From: Cyclobacteriaceae bacterium | GTDB taxonomy: Bacteria; Bacteroidota; Bacteroidia; Cytophagales; Cyclobacteriaceae | Length of the DNA stretch: 64,000 bases | Assembly (NCBI GenBank): GCA_020832305.1 | Contig: JAFIEV010000089.1 | Location: forward strand, 434,001-498,000 | Direction of reading: 5' to 3' | Shown here: positions 35,621-46,000 of the stretch, in pieces | How the letters are laid out: every line of letters begins with the position of its first letter | Position numbering within the stretch: the first letter of the stretch is position 1 | Program-made: the position numbers and the translations under genes | Notes under the pieces: generated by a model | What the model was told of the DNA's origin: nothing | The model's database searches: none | Seen by the model: the letters and a program-made list of their open reading frames with translations, nothing else

Positions 35621-36631
35621 ATGAAAGAAACTCTAAACGACTTATTTGAATATAAATCCCTCGATCGGGCCAGGGCAAAGGAAATCCTGACCAATCTGGC
35701 ACAGGGGAAATATAATATTTCTGAAATGGCTGCCTTTATGACGGTATTTCTTATGCGAAGCATTACCGTTGAAGAGCTCACAGGTTTCAGAGATGCTATG
35801 CTGGATCTGTGCATTCGACTCGATCTCGAAGGTATCGACGCCATGGACTTATGCGGAACAGGCGGTGATGGAAAAGATACATTTAATATCTCCACACTAT
35901 CTTCTTTTGTGGTAGCTGCTGCGGGCCAGCCGGTAGCAAAACATGGAAACAATGGCGTATCTTCGATTTGCGGTTCATCTAATCTATTGTCACATTTTGG
36001 CTATGAATTTAAAAATGACAAAGACTCTTTGCTCAGGGAAATTGAGAATTGCGGCATCTGTTTTCTGCATGCGCCATTATTCCACCCGGCTATGAAAAAT
36101 GTTGCACCGGTAAGGAAAGACCTTGGTGTAAAAACTTTTTTTAATATGCTTGGTCCTATGGTAAATCCAGCTTTTGTTAAAAAGCAAATAGTCGGTGTTT
36201 TTAACCTTGAACTGGCACGGCTTTACAATTATTTGTATCAGCAGGGAGAAACCCGTTACATAATTATCCATTCTCTGGATGGATATGACGAAATTTCACT
36301 GACATCACAGGTAAAAATGCTGGGAAATGACCTTGACCTTTTGTTAAAACCCGAAGATCTGGGCTCAGCACCTCTTAATAATGAAGAACTAAAAGGTGGA
36401 AAAAGCATTGAAGATTCAGCACGAATTTTTCTAAACATTCTTGAAGGAAATGGCACAAATGCACAGAAACAGGTAGTATATGCGAATGCAGGAGTGGCCC
36501 TATTTTGTGCTGGTAAAACTGGTAACATTGAAGATGCCATTGATTTAGCCAAAGAAACCCTCGATTCAGGAAAAGCACTTGGCACCTTCAAGAAATTTAT
36601 AGACAAACCGGCAACTACAATTTCTATCTGA
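35621..36631 (+). CDS. trpD: Anthranilate phosphoribosyltransferase
   Basis: A 336-residue enzyme joining anthranilate to PRPP. The PRPP loop DLCGTGGDGKDTFNIST (about 79-95) and VAKHGNNGVSSICGSSNLL (about 106-124) are diagnostic. The later FNMLGPMVNPAF segment is the substrate-binding stretch. It starts 11 bp after trpG within the operon. Confidence 0.95.
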   Translation: MKETLNDLFEYKSLDRARAKEILTNLAQGKYNISEMAAFMTVFLMRSITVEELTGFRDAMLDLCIRLDLEGIDAMDLCGTGGDGKDTFNISTLSSFVVAAAGQPVAKHGNNGVSSICGSSNLLSHFGYEFKNDKDSLLREIENCGICFLHAPLFHPAMKNVAPVRKDLGVKTFFNMLGPMVNPAFVKKQIVGVFNLELARLYNYLYQQGETRYIIIHSLDGYDEISLTSQVKMLGNDLDLLLKPEDLGSAPLNNEELKGGKSIEDSARIFLNILEGNGTNAQKQVVYANAGVALFCAGKTGNIEDAIDLAKETLDSGKALGTFKKFIDKPATTISI

Positions 36632-36651
36632 AAGAAAATATAAAAATAATC

Positions 36652-37485
36652 ATGAATATTCTACAAAACATCGTACAAAAAAAGAGAGAAATCGTCGCAG
36701 AGCGACGCGAACTCATCCCTGTGAAGCTGTTGGAAAAAAGTATATTTTTCCCATCACAAACTGTTTCACTTAAAAAGTATTTACTCAGACCCGATAAATC
36801 GGGAATTATTGCAGAATTTAAAAGAAAATCACCGTCCAAAGGTCTGATTAACAAAAATGCAACGGTCGAAAAAACATCCATTGGTTATATGCAGGCAGGT
36901 GCTTCAGCCTTGTCAATTCTTACCGACACAGATTTTTTCGGTGGCAAAAATGAGGATTTAACAACAGCCAGAAAATTTAATTTCTGCCCGATTCTGCGAA
37001 AGGACTTTATTCTGGAAGAATATCAGATCATCGAAGCTAAATCAATCGGAGCAGATGCCATCCTGTTGATTGCTGCCATTCTCGATCCTGACAAGGCCAG
37101 ATCCTTGAGTGCATTTGCACATTCTTTGGGCATGGAAGTATTGCTGGAAGTGCACTCCGCAAGTGAATTGCAAAAATTTCTTGATACCGACCCCGATCTT
37201 ATTGGCGTGAACAACAGGGATTTGAGTACATTTCAGACCAAAGTACAAACTTCTTTAGACCTGGCTTCATTAATACCTGACGAAATGGTCAAAGTATCTG
37301 AAAGTGGTATTGATGATCCTCTCAAAATAATTCAGTTGAAACAAGCCGGTTATAAAGGATTCCTGATTGGTGAATATTTCATGCAACACGGACGACCAGA
37401 GGGCGCCTGTCAGGAATTTATTAGGAAGCTAAAATTACTGAATACCGATCAACCGGTATCAGTAAATCACAAAATGACGTCATGA
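36652..37485 (+). CDS. trpC: Indole-3-glycerol-phosphate synthase
   Basis: A 277-residue TIM-barrel enzyme that closes the indole ring. Conserved strands are IAEFKRKSPSKG (near 54), ALSILTDTDFFGG, PILRKDFILEEYQI (near 111) and VNNRDLSTFQ, ending in VSESGI. Length is normal and it is not fused to trpF. Its stop overlaps the trpF start by four bases (ATGA), so the two are translationally coupled. Confidence 0.96.
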   Translation: MNILQNIVQKKREIVAERRELIPVKLLEKSIFFPSQTVSLKKYLLRPDKSGIIAEFKRKSPSKGLINKNATVEKTSIGYMQAGASALSILTDTDFFGGKNEDLTTARKFNFCPILRKDFILEEYQIIEAKSIGADAILLIAAILDPDKARSLSAFAHSLGMEVLLEVHSASELQKFLDTDPDLIGVNNRDLSTFQTKVQTSLDLASLIPDEMVKVSESGIDDPLKIIQLKQAGYKGFLIGEYFMQHGRPEGACQEFIRKLKLLNTDQPVSVNHKMTS

Positions 37486-38126
37486 AAATCAAGGTATGCG
37501 GCATGAAAGATCCGCAAAATATTGCGGAAATTGCAGATTTGAATCCTGATTATATGGGTTTTATCTTCTTTGAAAAATCACCTAGATATGCAGAAACGCT
37601 CAATCCGGAGGTTATGAAAAGTATAAACCCCAATATAAAAAAAGCAGGCGTTTTTGTAAACATGGAAACTGAACAGATTCTACATACCGCAAAAAAATTC
37701 CATCTAGACGCCCTGCAATTGCATGGTAATGAAAAACCTGAACTTTGCCGGAAATTAAAAGATCATGGTTTTGAAATTATCAAAGCTTTTCAGGTTGATG
37801 ATAAATTTGATTTCGATACCACCCGTTCTTATGCAGGAGTTAGCGACTATTTCCTGTTCGATACGAAATCTACTGGCTGGGGTGGGTCAGGTGTTAAATT
37901 TGACCATGAAATTCTGAACAGATACGATTTTTATAAACCCTATTTTATCAGTGGTGGGATAGAATTGAAGGATATCCCTGTGATTTTGTCAGGAGATTTT
38001 CCTTTACCTGCAACTATTGACATCAACAGCCGGTTTGAATTGAGTCCGGGTATGAAAGACGTAGCTCTAGTCGCGCGGGCCATTGAAAATGTAAAACAAT
38101 ATAATGCACAATATTATGAAAGTTGA
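37482..38126 (+). CDS. trpF: Phosphoribosylanthranilate isomerase
   Basis: A 214-residue TIM-barrel isomerase. KVCGMKDPQNI at the N-terminus carries the catalytic Cys, the barrel strand LDALQLHGNE follows, and the catalytic Asp is in YFLFDTKSTGWGGSG. ISGGIELKDIP and IDINSRFELSPGMKD form the C-terminal phosphate site. Its 3' end overlaps the trpB frame. Confidence 0.95.
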   Translation: MKIKVCGMKDPQNIAEIADLNPDYMGFIFFEKSPRYAETLNPEVMKSINPNIKKAGVFVNMETEQILHTAKKFHLDALQLHGNEKPELCRKLKDHGFEIIKAFQVDDKFDFDTTRSYAGVSDYFLFDTKSTGWGGSGVKFDHEILNRYDFYKPYFISGGIELKDIPVILSGDFPLPATIDINSRFELSPGMKDVALVARAIENVKQYNAQYYES

Positions 38127-39300
38127 AGTAGATGAAAGAGGTTATTATGGCCAATTTGGCGGTGCATATATACCTGAAATGTTATATCCCAACGTCGAAG
38201 AATTGAGACTCAATTATCTCGACATAATACATCAGGATGATTTTCAAAGGGAATTTCATTATTTGCTGACTGAGTACGTTGGCAGGCCAACCCCCCTGTA
38301 TCTTGCCGAGCGTATTTCTGAGAAATACCAGACCAATATTTATCTGAAAAGAGAAGACCTTAACCATACTGGTGCTCATAAAATCAACAATACTATTGGA
38401 CAGATACTCCTTGCCAAAAGGTTGGGTAAACAACGCATTATTGCAGAAACCGGAGCAGGTCAGCATGGCGTAGCCACAGCAACAGTATGCGCCCTAATGG
38501 GTATTGAATGTACAGTTTTTATGGGAGAGCTGGATATGAGTCGTCAAAAACCCAATGTGGCCAGAATGCGACTTATGGGGGCAGAGGTCATTCCAGCAAC
38601 CAGTGGTAATAAAACCCTGAAGGATGCTACCAACGAAGCTATGCGGCACTGGATCAATCACCCGGAAGATACACATTATATTATAGGATCTGTGATTGGC
38701 CCTCACCCCTATCCCGAAATGGTAGCGATTTTCCAATCGGTGATAAGCGAAGAAATGAAAAAACAACTGTTGGAAAAGACGGGGCGGGACTATCCCGACC
38801 ATATACTTGCCTGTGTGGGGGGCGGCAGCAATGCGGCTGGAGCTTTTTATCACTATTACAATGACCAACGGGTAAACCTGATTGCAGCGGAGGCAGCAGG
38901 ACATGGTATTCATTCAGGAGAGTCGGCAGCGACAACTGTGCTGGGAAAACCCGGTATACTACACGGAACCCGTACACTTTTTATGCAAACCGAAGATGGA
39001 CAAGTGATTGAACCCTATTCTATTTCAGCAGGGCTCGATTATCCGGGTATCGGGCCTGTTCATGCCCATTTATTTGATACAGGCAGGGCAGAATTTTACA
39101 GCGCTACCGATGATGAGGCTATGGAGGCTGGTATGCTTCTGAGTAAACTGGAGGGCATTATTCCAGCCATAGAAACGGCTCATGCACTGGCAGTATTTGA
39201 AAAGAAAAAATTCTCAAAAGAAGATATTGTCGTAGTAAACCTTTCAGGAAGGGGCGATAAAGACCTTGAAACCTACATTTCCTGGGCCAAATTGGTATAA
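38116..39300 (+). CDS. trpB: Tryptophan synthase beta chain
   Basis: A 394-residue pyridoxal-phosphate enzyme joining indole and serine. The PLP Lys is in NHTGAHKINNTIGQ (near 85), the phosphate site in GGGSNAAGAFYHY (near 234) and the beta-chain start is YGQFGGAYIPEMLYPNVEEL. The chosen ATG at 38116 gives the usual MKVEVDERGYYG start; an in-frame ATG at 38104 adds four residues. Either overlaps trpF by 11-23 bp. It forms an alpha2-beta2 complex with TrpA, the next gene. Confidence 0.95.
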   Translation: MKVEVDERGYYGQFGGAYIPEMLYPNVEELRLNYLDIIHQDDFQREFHYLLTEYVGRPTPLYLAERISEKYQTNIYLKREDLNHTGAHKINNTIGQILLAKRLGKQRIIAETGAGQHGVATATVCALMGIECTVFMGELDMSRQKPNVARMRLMGAEVIPATSGNKTLKDATNEAMRHWINHPEDTHYIIGSVIGPHPYPEMVAIFQSVISEEMKKQLLEKTGRDYPDHILACVGGGSNAAGAFYHYYNDQRVNLIAAEAAGHGIHSGESAATTVLGKPGILHGTRTLFMQTEDGQVIEPYSISAGLDYPGIGPVHAHLFDTGRAEFYSATDDEAMEAGMLLSKLEGIIPAIETAHALAVFEKKKFSKEDIVVVNLSGRGDKDLETYISWAKLV

Positions 39301-39323
39301 TGTAACGAATAACACAGAAAACA

Positions 39324-40118
39324 ATGCAAACTGAAACTACCATTGATAACAGATTAGACCAACTTTTCAAAACGAAAAAGAGCAGCATTCTGTCAATTTA
39401 TTTCACGGCCGGATATCCGAAGTTAAACGATACCGTTCCAATTATGGAATATCTGCAAGACTCCGGCGCTGATATTATCGAAGTAGGTATTCCTTTCTCT
39501 GATCCGATCGCTGATGGCCCAACCATACAAGCAAGTGGTAACCAGGCCATCTTACAGGGAATGTCTGTACGTACCCTGCTCGATCAACTTCAGGACATCA
39601 GAAAAAAAATACATATACCCATTCTTCTTATGGGATATCTGAATCCAGTACTTCAATATGGGTTTGAAGCATTTTGTGAAAAATGCAGGCAAATAGGCAT
39701 TGACGGTTTGATTATCCCAGATATGCCTTTGGCTGAATACCAGGAAATCTATAAACCCAATATGGATGCCAATGGCTTATTCAATATATTCCTGATTACG
39801 CCTCAGACACCTGAATCAAGGGTAAGGGAAATCGACAACAGCAGCAGGGGCTTTATTTACATGGTCTCCTCTGCCAGTATTACAGGTGCAAAAAAAGGCA
39901 TATCAGATCATCAGATTCAGTATTTTCAACGAATCCGCGATATGGATCTGAAAAATCCTGCTTTAATTGGTTTTGGGATTTCCGACAAACAAAGTTTCGA
40001 AAAAGCCTGTGAATTCAGCAGAGGCGCGATAATTGGCTCTGCCTTTATTCAGGTTTTAAGTAAGTCGGTAAATCTGAAAGAAGACACACAGAATTTTATT
40101 ACTTCTATTATAGCTTAG
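39324..40118 (+). CDS. trpA: Tryptophan synthase alpha chain
   Basis: A 264-residue TIM-barrel subunit that releases indole from indoleglycerol phosphate. The catalytic Glu is in IIEVGIPFSDPIADGP (near 51-66), the catalytic Asp in LIIPDMPLAEYQE, and the substrate loop in MVSSASITGAKKG and GFGISDKQSFE. It works with TrpB. It is followed 15 bp later by the DAHP synthase gene. Confidence 0.96.
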   Translation: MQTETTIDNRLDQLFKTKKSSILSIYFTAGYPKLNDTVPIMEYLQDSGADIIEVGIPFSDPIADGPTIQASGNQAILQGMSVRTLLDQLQDIRKKIHIPILLMGYLNPVLQYGFEAFCEKCRQIGIDGLIIPDMPLAEYQEIYKPNMDANGLFNIFLITPQTPESRVREIDNSSRGFIYMVSSASITGAKKGISDHQIQYFQRIRDMDLKNPALIGFGISDKQSFEKACEFSRGAIIGSAFIQVLSKSVNLKEDTQNFITSIIA

Positions 40119-40133
40119 AAAATTAAAATAATT

Positions 40134-41144
40134 ATGATAATACAATTGAACCCCGATATTGATAATGGCCAGAAAGAAGCCATAGTCAATAAAATTAATC
40201 AACTAAAGTACTCCACTACAGAGGTTAAAACCCAACAAGGCGATTATCTGGTGGGTATAGGCAAGTCAGATTTTGATATCCGCGAAATCGGATTTATGCC
40301 GGGCATTCGGGATATTCATATTGTTTCTGACAGTTACAAACTGGTAAGCAGAAAATGGAAAGTTGACTATACCTCTATCGACCTTGGTGATGGTGTAAAA
40401 ATAGCCAACGGTGATCTGGCCATAATTACAGGCCCATGTTCCATTGAAGGCGAACAGCAAATTAAAGAAACACTTGAGCATTGCCGTGAAAATGGGGTAA
40501 AAATGATGAGGGGTGGTGTATTTAAGCCGAGATCTTCTCCCTACTCCTTCAGGGGTTCGGGCATTGAAGGGCTTAAACTATGGTACGAACTTGCCAAAAA
40601 AGATGGTGTAAAAATTGTTACCGAGGTAATGCAGGTATCTCAGATCGCTGAAATGTACGACTATGTCGACGTATTTCAGGTTGGTGCCAGAAATACCCAA
40701 AACTTTAATTTACTGGACGAACTCGGTAAAATAGATAAGCCCGTTATGATTAAAAGAGGGATCTCAGGAACCATCGATGAGCTGTTGTATTCTGCTGAAT
40801 ATGTTTTCTCAGGAGGTAATGAAAAACTTATACTTTGCGAAAGAGGTATCAGAACTTATGAAACCGCAAGCAGAAATACCCTGGATCTCAATGCTATTCC
40901 AATTCTTAAAGAAAAAACACATTTACCGGTTATTGCTGATCCTTCGCACGGTATCGGAATAAGAAAGCACGTGGAGCCAATGGCACTGGCTGCGGTAATG
41001 GCAGGCGCTGATGGAATTATATATGAATCACATTGTATACCGGAAGAAGCTATGTCAGACGGTCAACAAACGCTCGACTTCAGAGAATCGGCAAAACTCA
41101 TTAGTCGTATGAGAAAAGCCCATGAACTTAAAAAAGTCTTCTGA
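40134..41144 (+). CDS. aroF: DAHP synthase, type I-beta (AroF-like)
   Basis: A 336-residue 3-deoxy-7-phosphoheptulonate synthase, the first step of the shikimate pathway that supplies chorismate to TrpE. An N-terminal ferredoxin-like regulatory domain (about 1-70) is followed by the catalytic barrel: ITGPCSIEGEQQI (near 100), MMRGGVFKPRSSPYSFRG, VFQVGARNTQNF and IADPSHGIGIRKHVEPMA. Its place at the end of the trp operon means aromatic precursor supply is tied to Trp attenuation. A terminator follows the stop. Confidence 0.93.
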   Translation: MIIQLNPDIDNGQKEAIVNKINQLKYSTTEVKTQQGDYLVGIGKSDFDIREIGFMPGIRDIHIVSDSYKLVSRKWKVDYTSIDLGDGVKIANGDLAIITGPCSIEGEQQIKETLEHCRENGVKMMRGGVFKPRSSPYSFRGSGIEGLKLWYELAKKDGVKIVTEVMQVSQIAEMYDYVDVFQVGARNTQNFNLLDELGKIDKPVMIKRGISGTIDELLYSAEYVFSGGNEKLILCERGIRTYETASRNTLDLNAIPILKEKTHLPVIADPSHGIGIRKHVEPMALAAVMAGADGIIYESHCIPEEAMSDGQQTLDFRESAKLISRMRKAHELKKVF

Positions 41145-41174
41145 AAACAAAAATGTTTCCAAATTACATTTTAT

Positions 41175-41206
41175 AAAGGCCTTGCTAATGCATGGCCTTT
41201 TTTTTT
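41175..41206 (+). terminator. Terminator of the trp operon
   Basis: AAAGGCC / GGCCTTT forms a 7-bp stem with a 12-nt loop and is followed by a long T-run. It lies 31 bp after the DAHP synthase stop. Confidence 0.85.
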
Positions 41207-41239
41207 ATCATTCCATTTTTCATATTTGCTTAAAAAACC

Positions 41240-42934
41240 ATGAATACCCTTATTATTCAAATTGTAAACAAATCAATTTCCTTCCATATAATCCTTTGGT
41301 TTGTCGTTTTTGCCTGTCAATCGCCGAGGAATGAAGAAGATCAGGTGTATTATGAATTCCCTGCCTGGGATGAAACAGAAGAAATACAACTCCAGCAACA
41401 ACACACCAATGAGCGAATGCGCTTTAAGCTCCTTCAGTCAAAATATCAACAACGCGATTTTTGGAATCACCTCAATAAAGAACTAAACGGTTTTAATCCT
41501 GATAAGTACGAAGTTTTGCGCGAACTGATTCTGGAAAAAGATATTCCAGATATTCAAAATTCAATTGAAAAGGGAAAATTAACCTATGAAGAACTCACGC
41601 TTTTTTACCTTTACAGGATCAGACATTATGAAAGTGATCCTTCTAAAGCTACACTTAGTATAATTAGTCTTAATTCAAAGGCAGTAGAAGAGGCGCGTAA
41701 AAGAGATAAAGAGGCAGCTAAAATAAATAATAAACACCCCCTCTACGGCATGCCTGTTTTGGTCAAGGATAATATAGGAACAGATGCAATGCCAACCACA
41801 GCCGGCGCCATTGCATTGGCTGATAATTATGCTAAAGATGCCTTTATCATTAGCCGGTTAAAGGAACATGGCGCCATCATACTCGGTAAAACTAATCTGA
41901 GTGAGTGGGCCTATTTTTTTTGCGATGGATGTCCTTTGGGATACAGTGCTGTAGGTGGTCAAACGCTTAATCCGTATGGCAGAAAAGTATTTGAAAGTGG
42001 CGGATCAAGCTCAGGCAGTGGTGTCGCGGTTGCATTAAATTACGCTACCGCCGCTATAGGCACTGAAACTTCCGGTTCAATTCTCTCGCCCTCAAGTCTC
42101 AATTCAGTTGTAGGTTTAAAGCCAACAGTTGGTATGTTGAGCAGAATTGGCATAGTACCCATTTCTGGCACCCTGGATACGCCTGGTCCAATGGCTAAAA
42201 ATGTATCAGATGCCGCAATATTGTTTTCAGCGATGATGGGATATGATGATGAAGACCCTGCTTCAAGGCAATTCGATTTGGAGGTTGATTTTTATAATCA
42301 GCTTTCATCCTCCACCTTGGGCAACAAACGCATTGGCGTGCTCCAATCCTTGCTTGATGCCGATACCTTATACAATAATACAGTAAAAATCATGCATGAA
42401 GCCGGTGCTTCAGTAATTGTCATAGAACCTCCCTTAGCCCCATTAGATGGTTTCCTTAATCTGCTTATAACTGAAATGAAAAATGATTTGCCAATATATC
42501 TCGAATCGCAGGCATCTGAAAATATCACATTTAAAAACATTGATGATATCAGAGCATTTAATAATGAAGATATTGAATTGCGGGCACCCTATGGACAAAA
42601 ATGGTTTGAAAGCATGGTGGCTGACAGTACAGACTCTGAAACCCTCGAAAAATTGAAATCTAAACTCAGTGCAGAGGCTATTAAATATTTTGAAACCCCC
42701 ATGCTAAAGGATAAGCTAGACGCATTTTTATCTGTAAACAATATGCATGCAGCCTATGCAGCAGTAGCATTTTATCCCTGCCTCACACTGCCCATGGGAT
42801 TCAGATCAGATGGCAGTCCTGCCAATGTTACCTTTATCAGTCCGTCGGGTAAGGAGAAGACATTATTCGAGCTGGCCTGGGCTTTGGAGAAGATACAGAC
42901 AAAGCGAAAACCACCTGCTGGTTTTTTGTATTGA
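41240..42934 (+). CDS. Amidase-signature family protein, predicted lipoprotein
   Basis: A 564-residue protein. The N-terminus has a hydrophobic run ending VVFACQSPRNEED, a plausible lipoprotein signal with Cys near residue 26. The amidase-signature catalytic triad is present: Lys in MPVLVKDNIG (near 175), and the Ser pair in GGSSSGSGVAVAL (near 254) and GTETSGSILSP (near 274). GLKPTVGMLSRIG and the closing YPCLTLPMG are typical. Exported amidases of this sort resemble peptide amidases; the substrate is unknown. It starts about 95 bp after the DAHP synthase, past a terminator, so it is likely transcribed separately. Confidence 0.88.
   Translation: MNTLIIQIVNKSISFHIILWFVVFACQSPRNEEDQVYYEFPAWDETEEIQLQQQHTNERMRFKLLQSKYQQRDFWNHLNKELNGFNPDKYEVLRELILEKDIPDIQNSIEKGKLTYEELTLFYLYRIRHYESDPSKATLSIISLNSKAVEEARKRDKEAAKINNKHPLYGMPVLVKDNIGTDAMPTTAGAIALADNYAKDAFIISRLKEHGAIILGKTNLSEWAYFFCDGCPLGYSAVGGQTLNPYGRKVFESGGSSSGSGVAVALNYATAAIGTETSGSILSPSSLNSVVGLKPTVGMLSRIGIVPISGTLDTPGPMAKNVSDAAILFSAMMGYDDEDPASRQFDLEVDFYNQLSSSTLGNKRIGVLQSLLDADTLYNNTVKIMHEAGASVIVIEPPLAPLDGFLNLLITEMKNDLPIYLESQASENITFKNIDDIRAFNNEDIELRAPYGQKWFESMVADSTDSETLEKLKSKLSAEAIKYFETPMLKDKLDAFLSVNNMHAAYAAVAFYPCLTLPMGFRSDGSPANVTFISPSGKEKTLFELAWALEKIQTKRKPPAGFLY
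42907..42928 (+). terminator. Hairpin with T-run inside the amidase 3' end
   Basis: AAAACCA / TGGTTTT with a 5-nt loop and a following T-run lies in the last codons of the amidase gene. It could be an embedded terminator. The stem is AT-rich and weak. Confidence 0.4.
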
Positions 42935-43002
42935 AAATAGGAGGTTTAGCACCATAGGACACCGAAAACCAGGATGTGTGATTATTCTACGACAGATACT
43001 GG

Positions 43003-46000
43003 TTAATATAAATCCTTCATAACCACAACCTTTTTCACGAGCACTATACCATCTGCATCGAAGAGTAGAAGGTTATGGACTCCTTCTGAAAGGTCACCGG
43101 TTTGGAAAATATGCATATCTGAACCTTTTGGCAACTTACCTTTTGCAATGGCCACGCCACGCATATCCACAATTTGCCAATCCATATCTTTGTGAAGTGT
43201 CCTTCCAAGGTCAAGTTTAAAATAGTCTCTTGCAGGGTTGGGATATAATCTGGCCTCACTGAAAGATTCATTCAATAGTATGTCTGGCAATGAGGTGACC
43301 CTGTCAGGATACTTTATTGGCAAATCAATCATTGCAGCCTGATAAATCTCTGATTTTGATTCATTGGTAACCCTTTGCACAAAAACCGCCATAGCAAGGG
43401 TTGTTGAATCATAAATGGTTCTTCCGTTGAGGTCCCAGGTTTCTTCAAAAGTCACCTGATCTCCACGCTGCCAGGTTCTGGAGAAAATTGTTCCTCCCGG
43501 ATCAGGCAGCATATCTTTCACCACATTTCTCAAAACACCAGCCTGAAGGAAGAATTCTGTAACATTTTTCTCTACAGGTACTACATGAACTACAATCTGA
43601 TTTGAAAGACTGTCTCTGGCCGTCAAACCTATTCTAACTGTTGCAAGGTTACTGGCACTCTCCTCCACAAGAGATAAATCAATATCAAAAAGTGGTGAAA
43701 CCAGCGACCTGTTAAGCACATCCCTTTGCGTGATAGGTACAGGCTGAAAATCAAAATTTCTGATTCCATCCATCACCGTTCTTGGAGCCTGAGTCAGGTT
43801 GTAAACACTACCCCTTGTGTTTGATGGGTTCGGATTCTTTTCAAAGATTACATCAGGCCTGGGTGAGCTGATATGATATTGCAAGGATATTGCGTCAAGT
43901 GGACGCGCCTGCAATACATTATTAACTACCTGATTAGCATTATTACTACTGAGGCTCAATAGGTTGGTAAAGTGCTCTACGAGTACTATGCGCTCTCTTT
44001 CTCCAATCTGAAAAGCATCAAAGGCAAAGCCATTAAAATCAGACTCTGGTGGATTGGTGGCATCACTGCCAAACGCAATTCTAAACCGAACTGCTGATTG
44101 GTCGCCAATTTCATCTAATGGAAATCTTGCGATTCTCCAACCTTCCTGTACACCACTCCAGCCATTAGACCCTTCATTAAAATCACCACCTGGTCTGCCA
44201 ATAAGTCCCTTTTCTGTATACCAGTTTAAACCAATTGCATCATCAACATTGCCCAGACTTCTCCATATTAGTCCGCCATCCAGGCTATACTGAACGACTG
44301 CACCATCAAAACCAACCTGCGTGTGCGTCCAGATGGCCATGCTCATCATGGGCCGGTTCAAAGGTGTCAGGTCAAAAGACGGTGTATTGATAAAAGATTG
44401 TTCCATCGGATTATATTCTCCACTTAAATTGGTAACCCATGCATTGTTTCCGTTAAAAGGACTGTTAATAACTGAGCCCGACGGAAATCCAAGTTCCCAT
44501 GAAGAATTGGTTCCTTCAACAACCCAACCTGATTCACTTTCAAAATCCTGAAAATATGGATAGCTGGTAATAGAAGGTATAATAAATACCGGCTTGGTAA
44601 TTTCTCCGCGGCATCCAAAATTACTGACAACTCTCAGCCTTACATCAAATCTTCCACTGTCGAGAAATTGATGGTTAACTACCGTGAAACCTGATGCAAT
44701 TCCTGATAAAACTGTTCCATCTCCAAAGTTCCATTCCAGTGATGCTACATTACTTGGCGGTCCTGATTCAAAACGTGTTCGGTCTTCAAAACGGGTATTA
44801 TCTCCAAAAGCAATAGCCTGAAATGTAAAATCAGTTACCGGAACAGCTCCAACTGCGATTATGGAATCTCTAAAGCTTGCACATCCATATCTGGTGGTAA
44901 CTTCAAGACGCACATTATAGGTACTGGCCGCCTGGTATAAATGCATTGGGTCTTGCTGTGTATTAACAACAGAGTTGTCACCAAAATCCCATCTCCATGA
45001 CACTACATCGTCATCAGCAAAAGCTGTTTGTAAAGGTTTGGTAGCATCTCTGAACTGAACCGGATCACTAACACAATTACTCAGGACATTAAAATGTACC
45101 CTGGGTGTGGCATCGACCCTAACAATTTCACTCACAGTAAGAACTACCCCGTTGGGATCGGTGTAGGTATAAAAGATTTCATGATTATTTGCCCCAGCTG
45201 TAGACGGGCTGAAGAAGTAATCATCTCCAAGTCTATATACCCCGGTACCGGTAAATAAACCACCAGTAGGAATTGCCTGTAGTATTATATCACTGTTTCC
45301 GGTGCACAGATCCTCCGGAACAATAATTTCAACATCTGGCAATGGGAATACAAAAGTAGATCGTCCTCTGGAATTGGTGCAACCATTGGCGTCTGTAAAG
45401 GTATATACAATTACGTGTGGTCCCTCTCCGGCAATAGAAGGATTAAATGTGTTGCCAACAACCCCCGGACCTGAGAAAATTCCACCTTCTGGGGCACCAT
45501 CAAGGTTTACCGCTCCATCGTCTTCCTGGTAGTTTGGATTGAGACCAAAGAAATTAACTGTGGGTAAAGAATTTACCTGAACAATAGTTGATTGTACATC
45601 GGCAGGACAAGGACCTTCAGGGTCGTCTGTTCTGAATATCAGGGAAACATTTGTTCCTGCTTCAATAGGACTGGGGGTATAAATAGTATTTATACTGTTT
45701 GGATCAGAAAATGTACCTGAACCACCCTGCCAAAAACCGGTAGTTGCGGAACCACCTATGGTTCCTGAAAGATTAACTTCACCATCAATACAAATCGGAT
45801 CATAATTGCCTGGTATAGCAATGGCCCTTGAATTGATTTGAATGCTTAAATTATCAAATACTGCCGGACAAGGCCCTTCTGGGTCATTGGTAGTTAAAGT
45901 CAGCATTACCATTCCGGCAGATTTATCGTTGGTACCTGGTGTGTAAGAAGCGTTTAAATCACCGGCAAAGCTGAAAACTCCATCTCCTGATGTTGACCAG

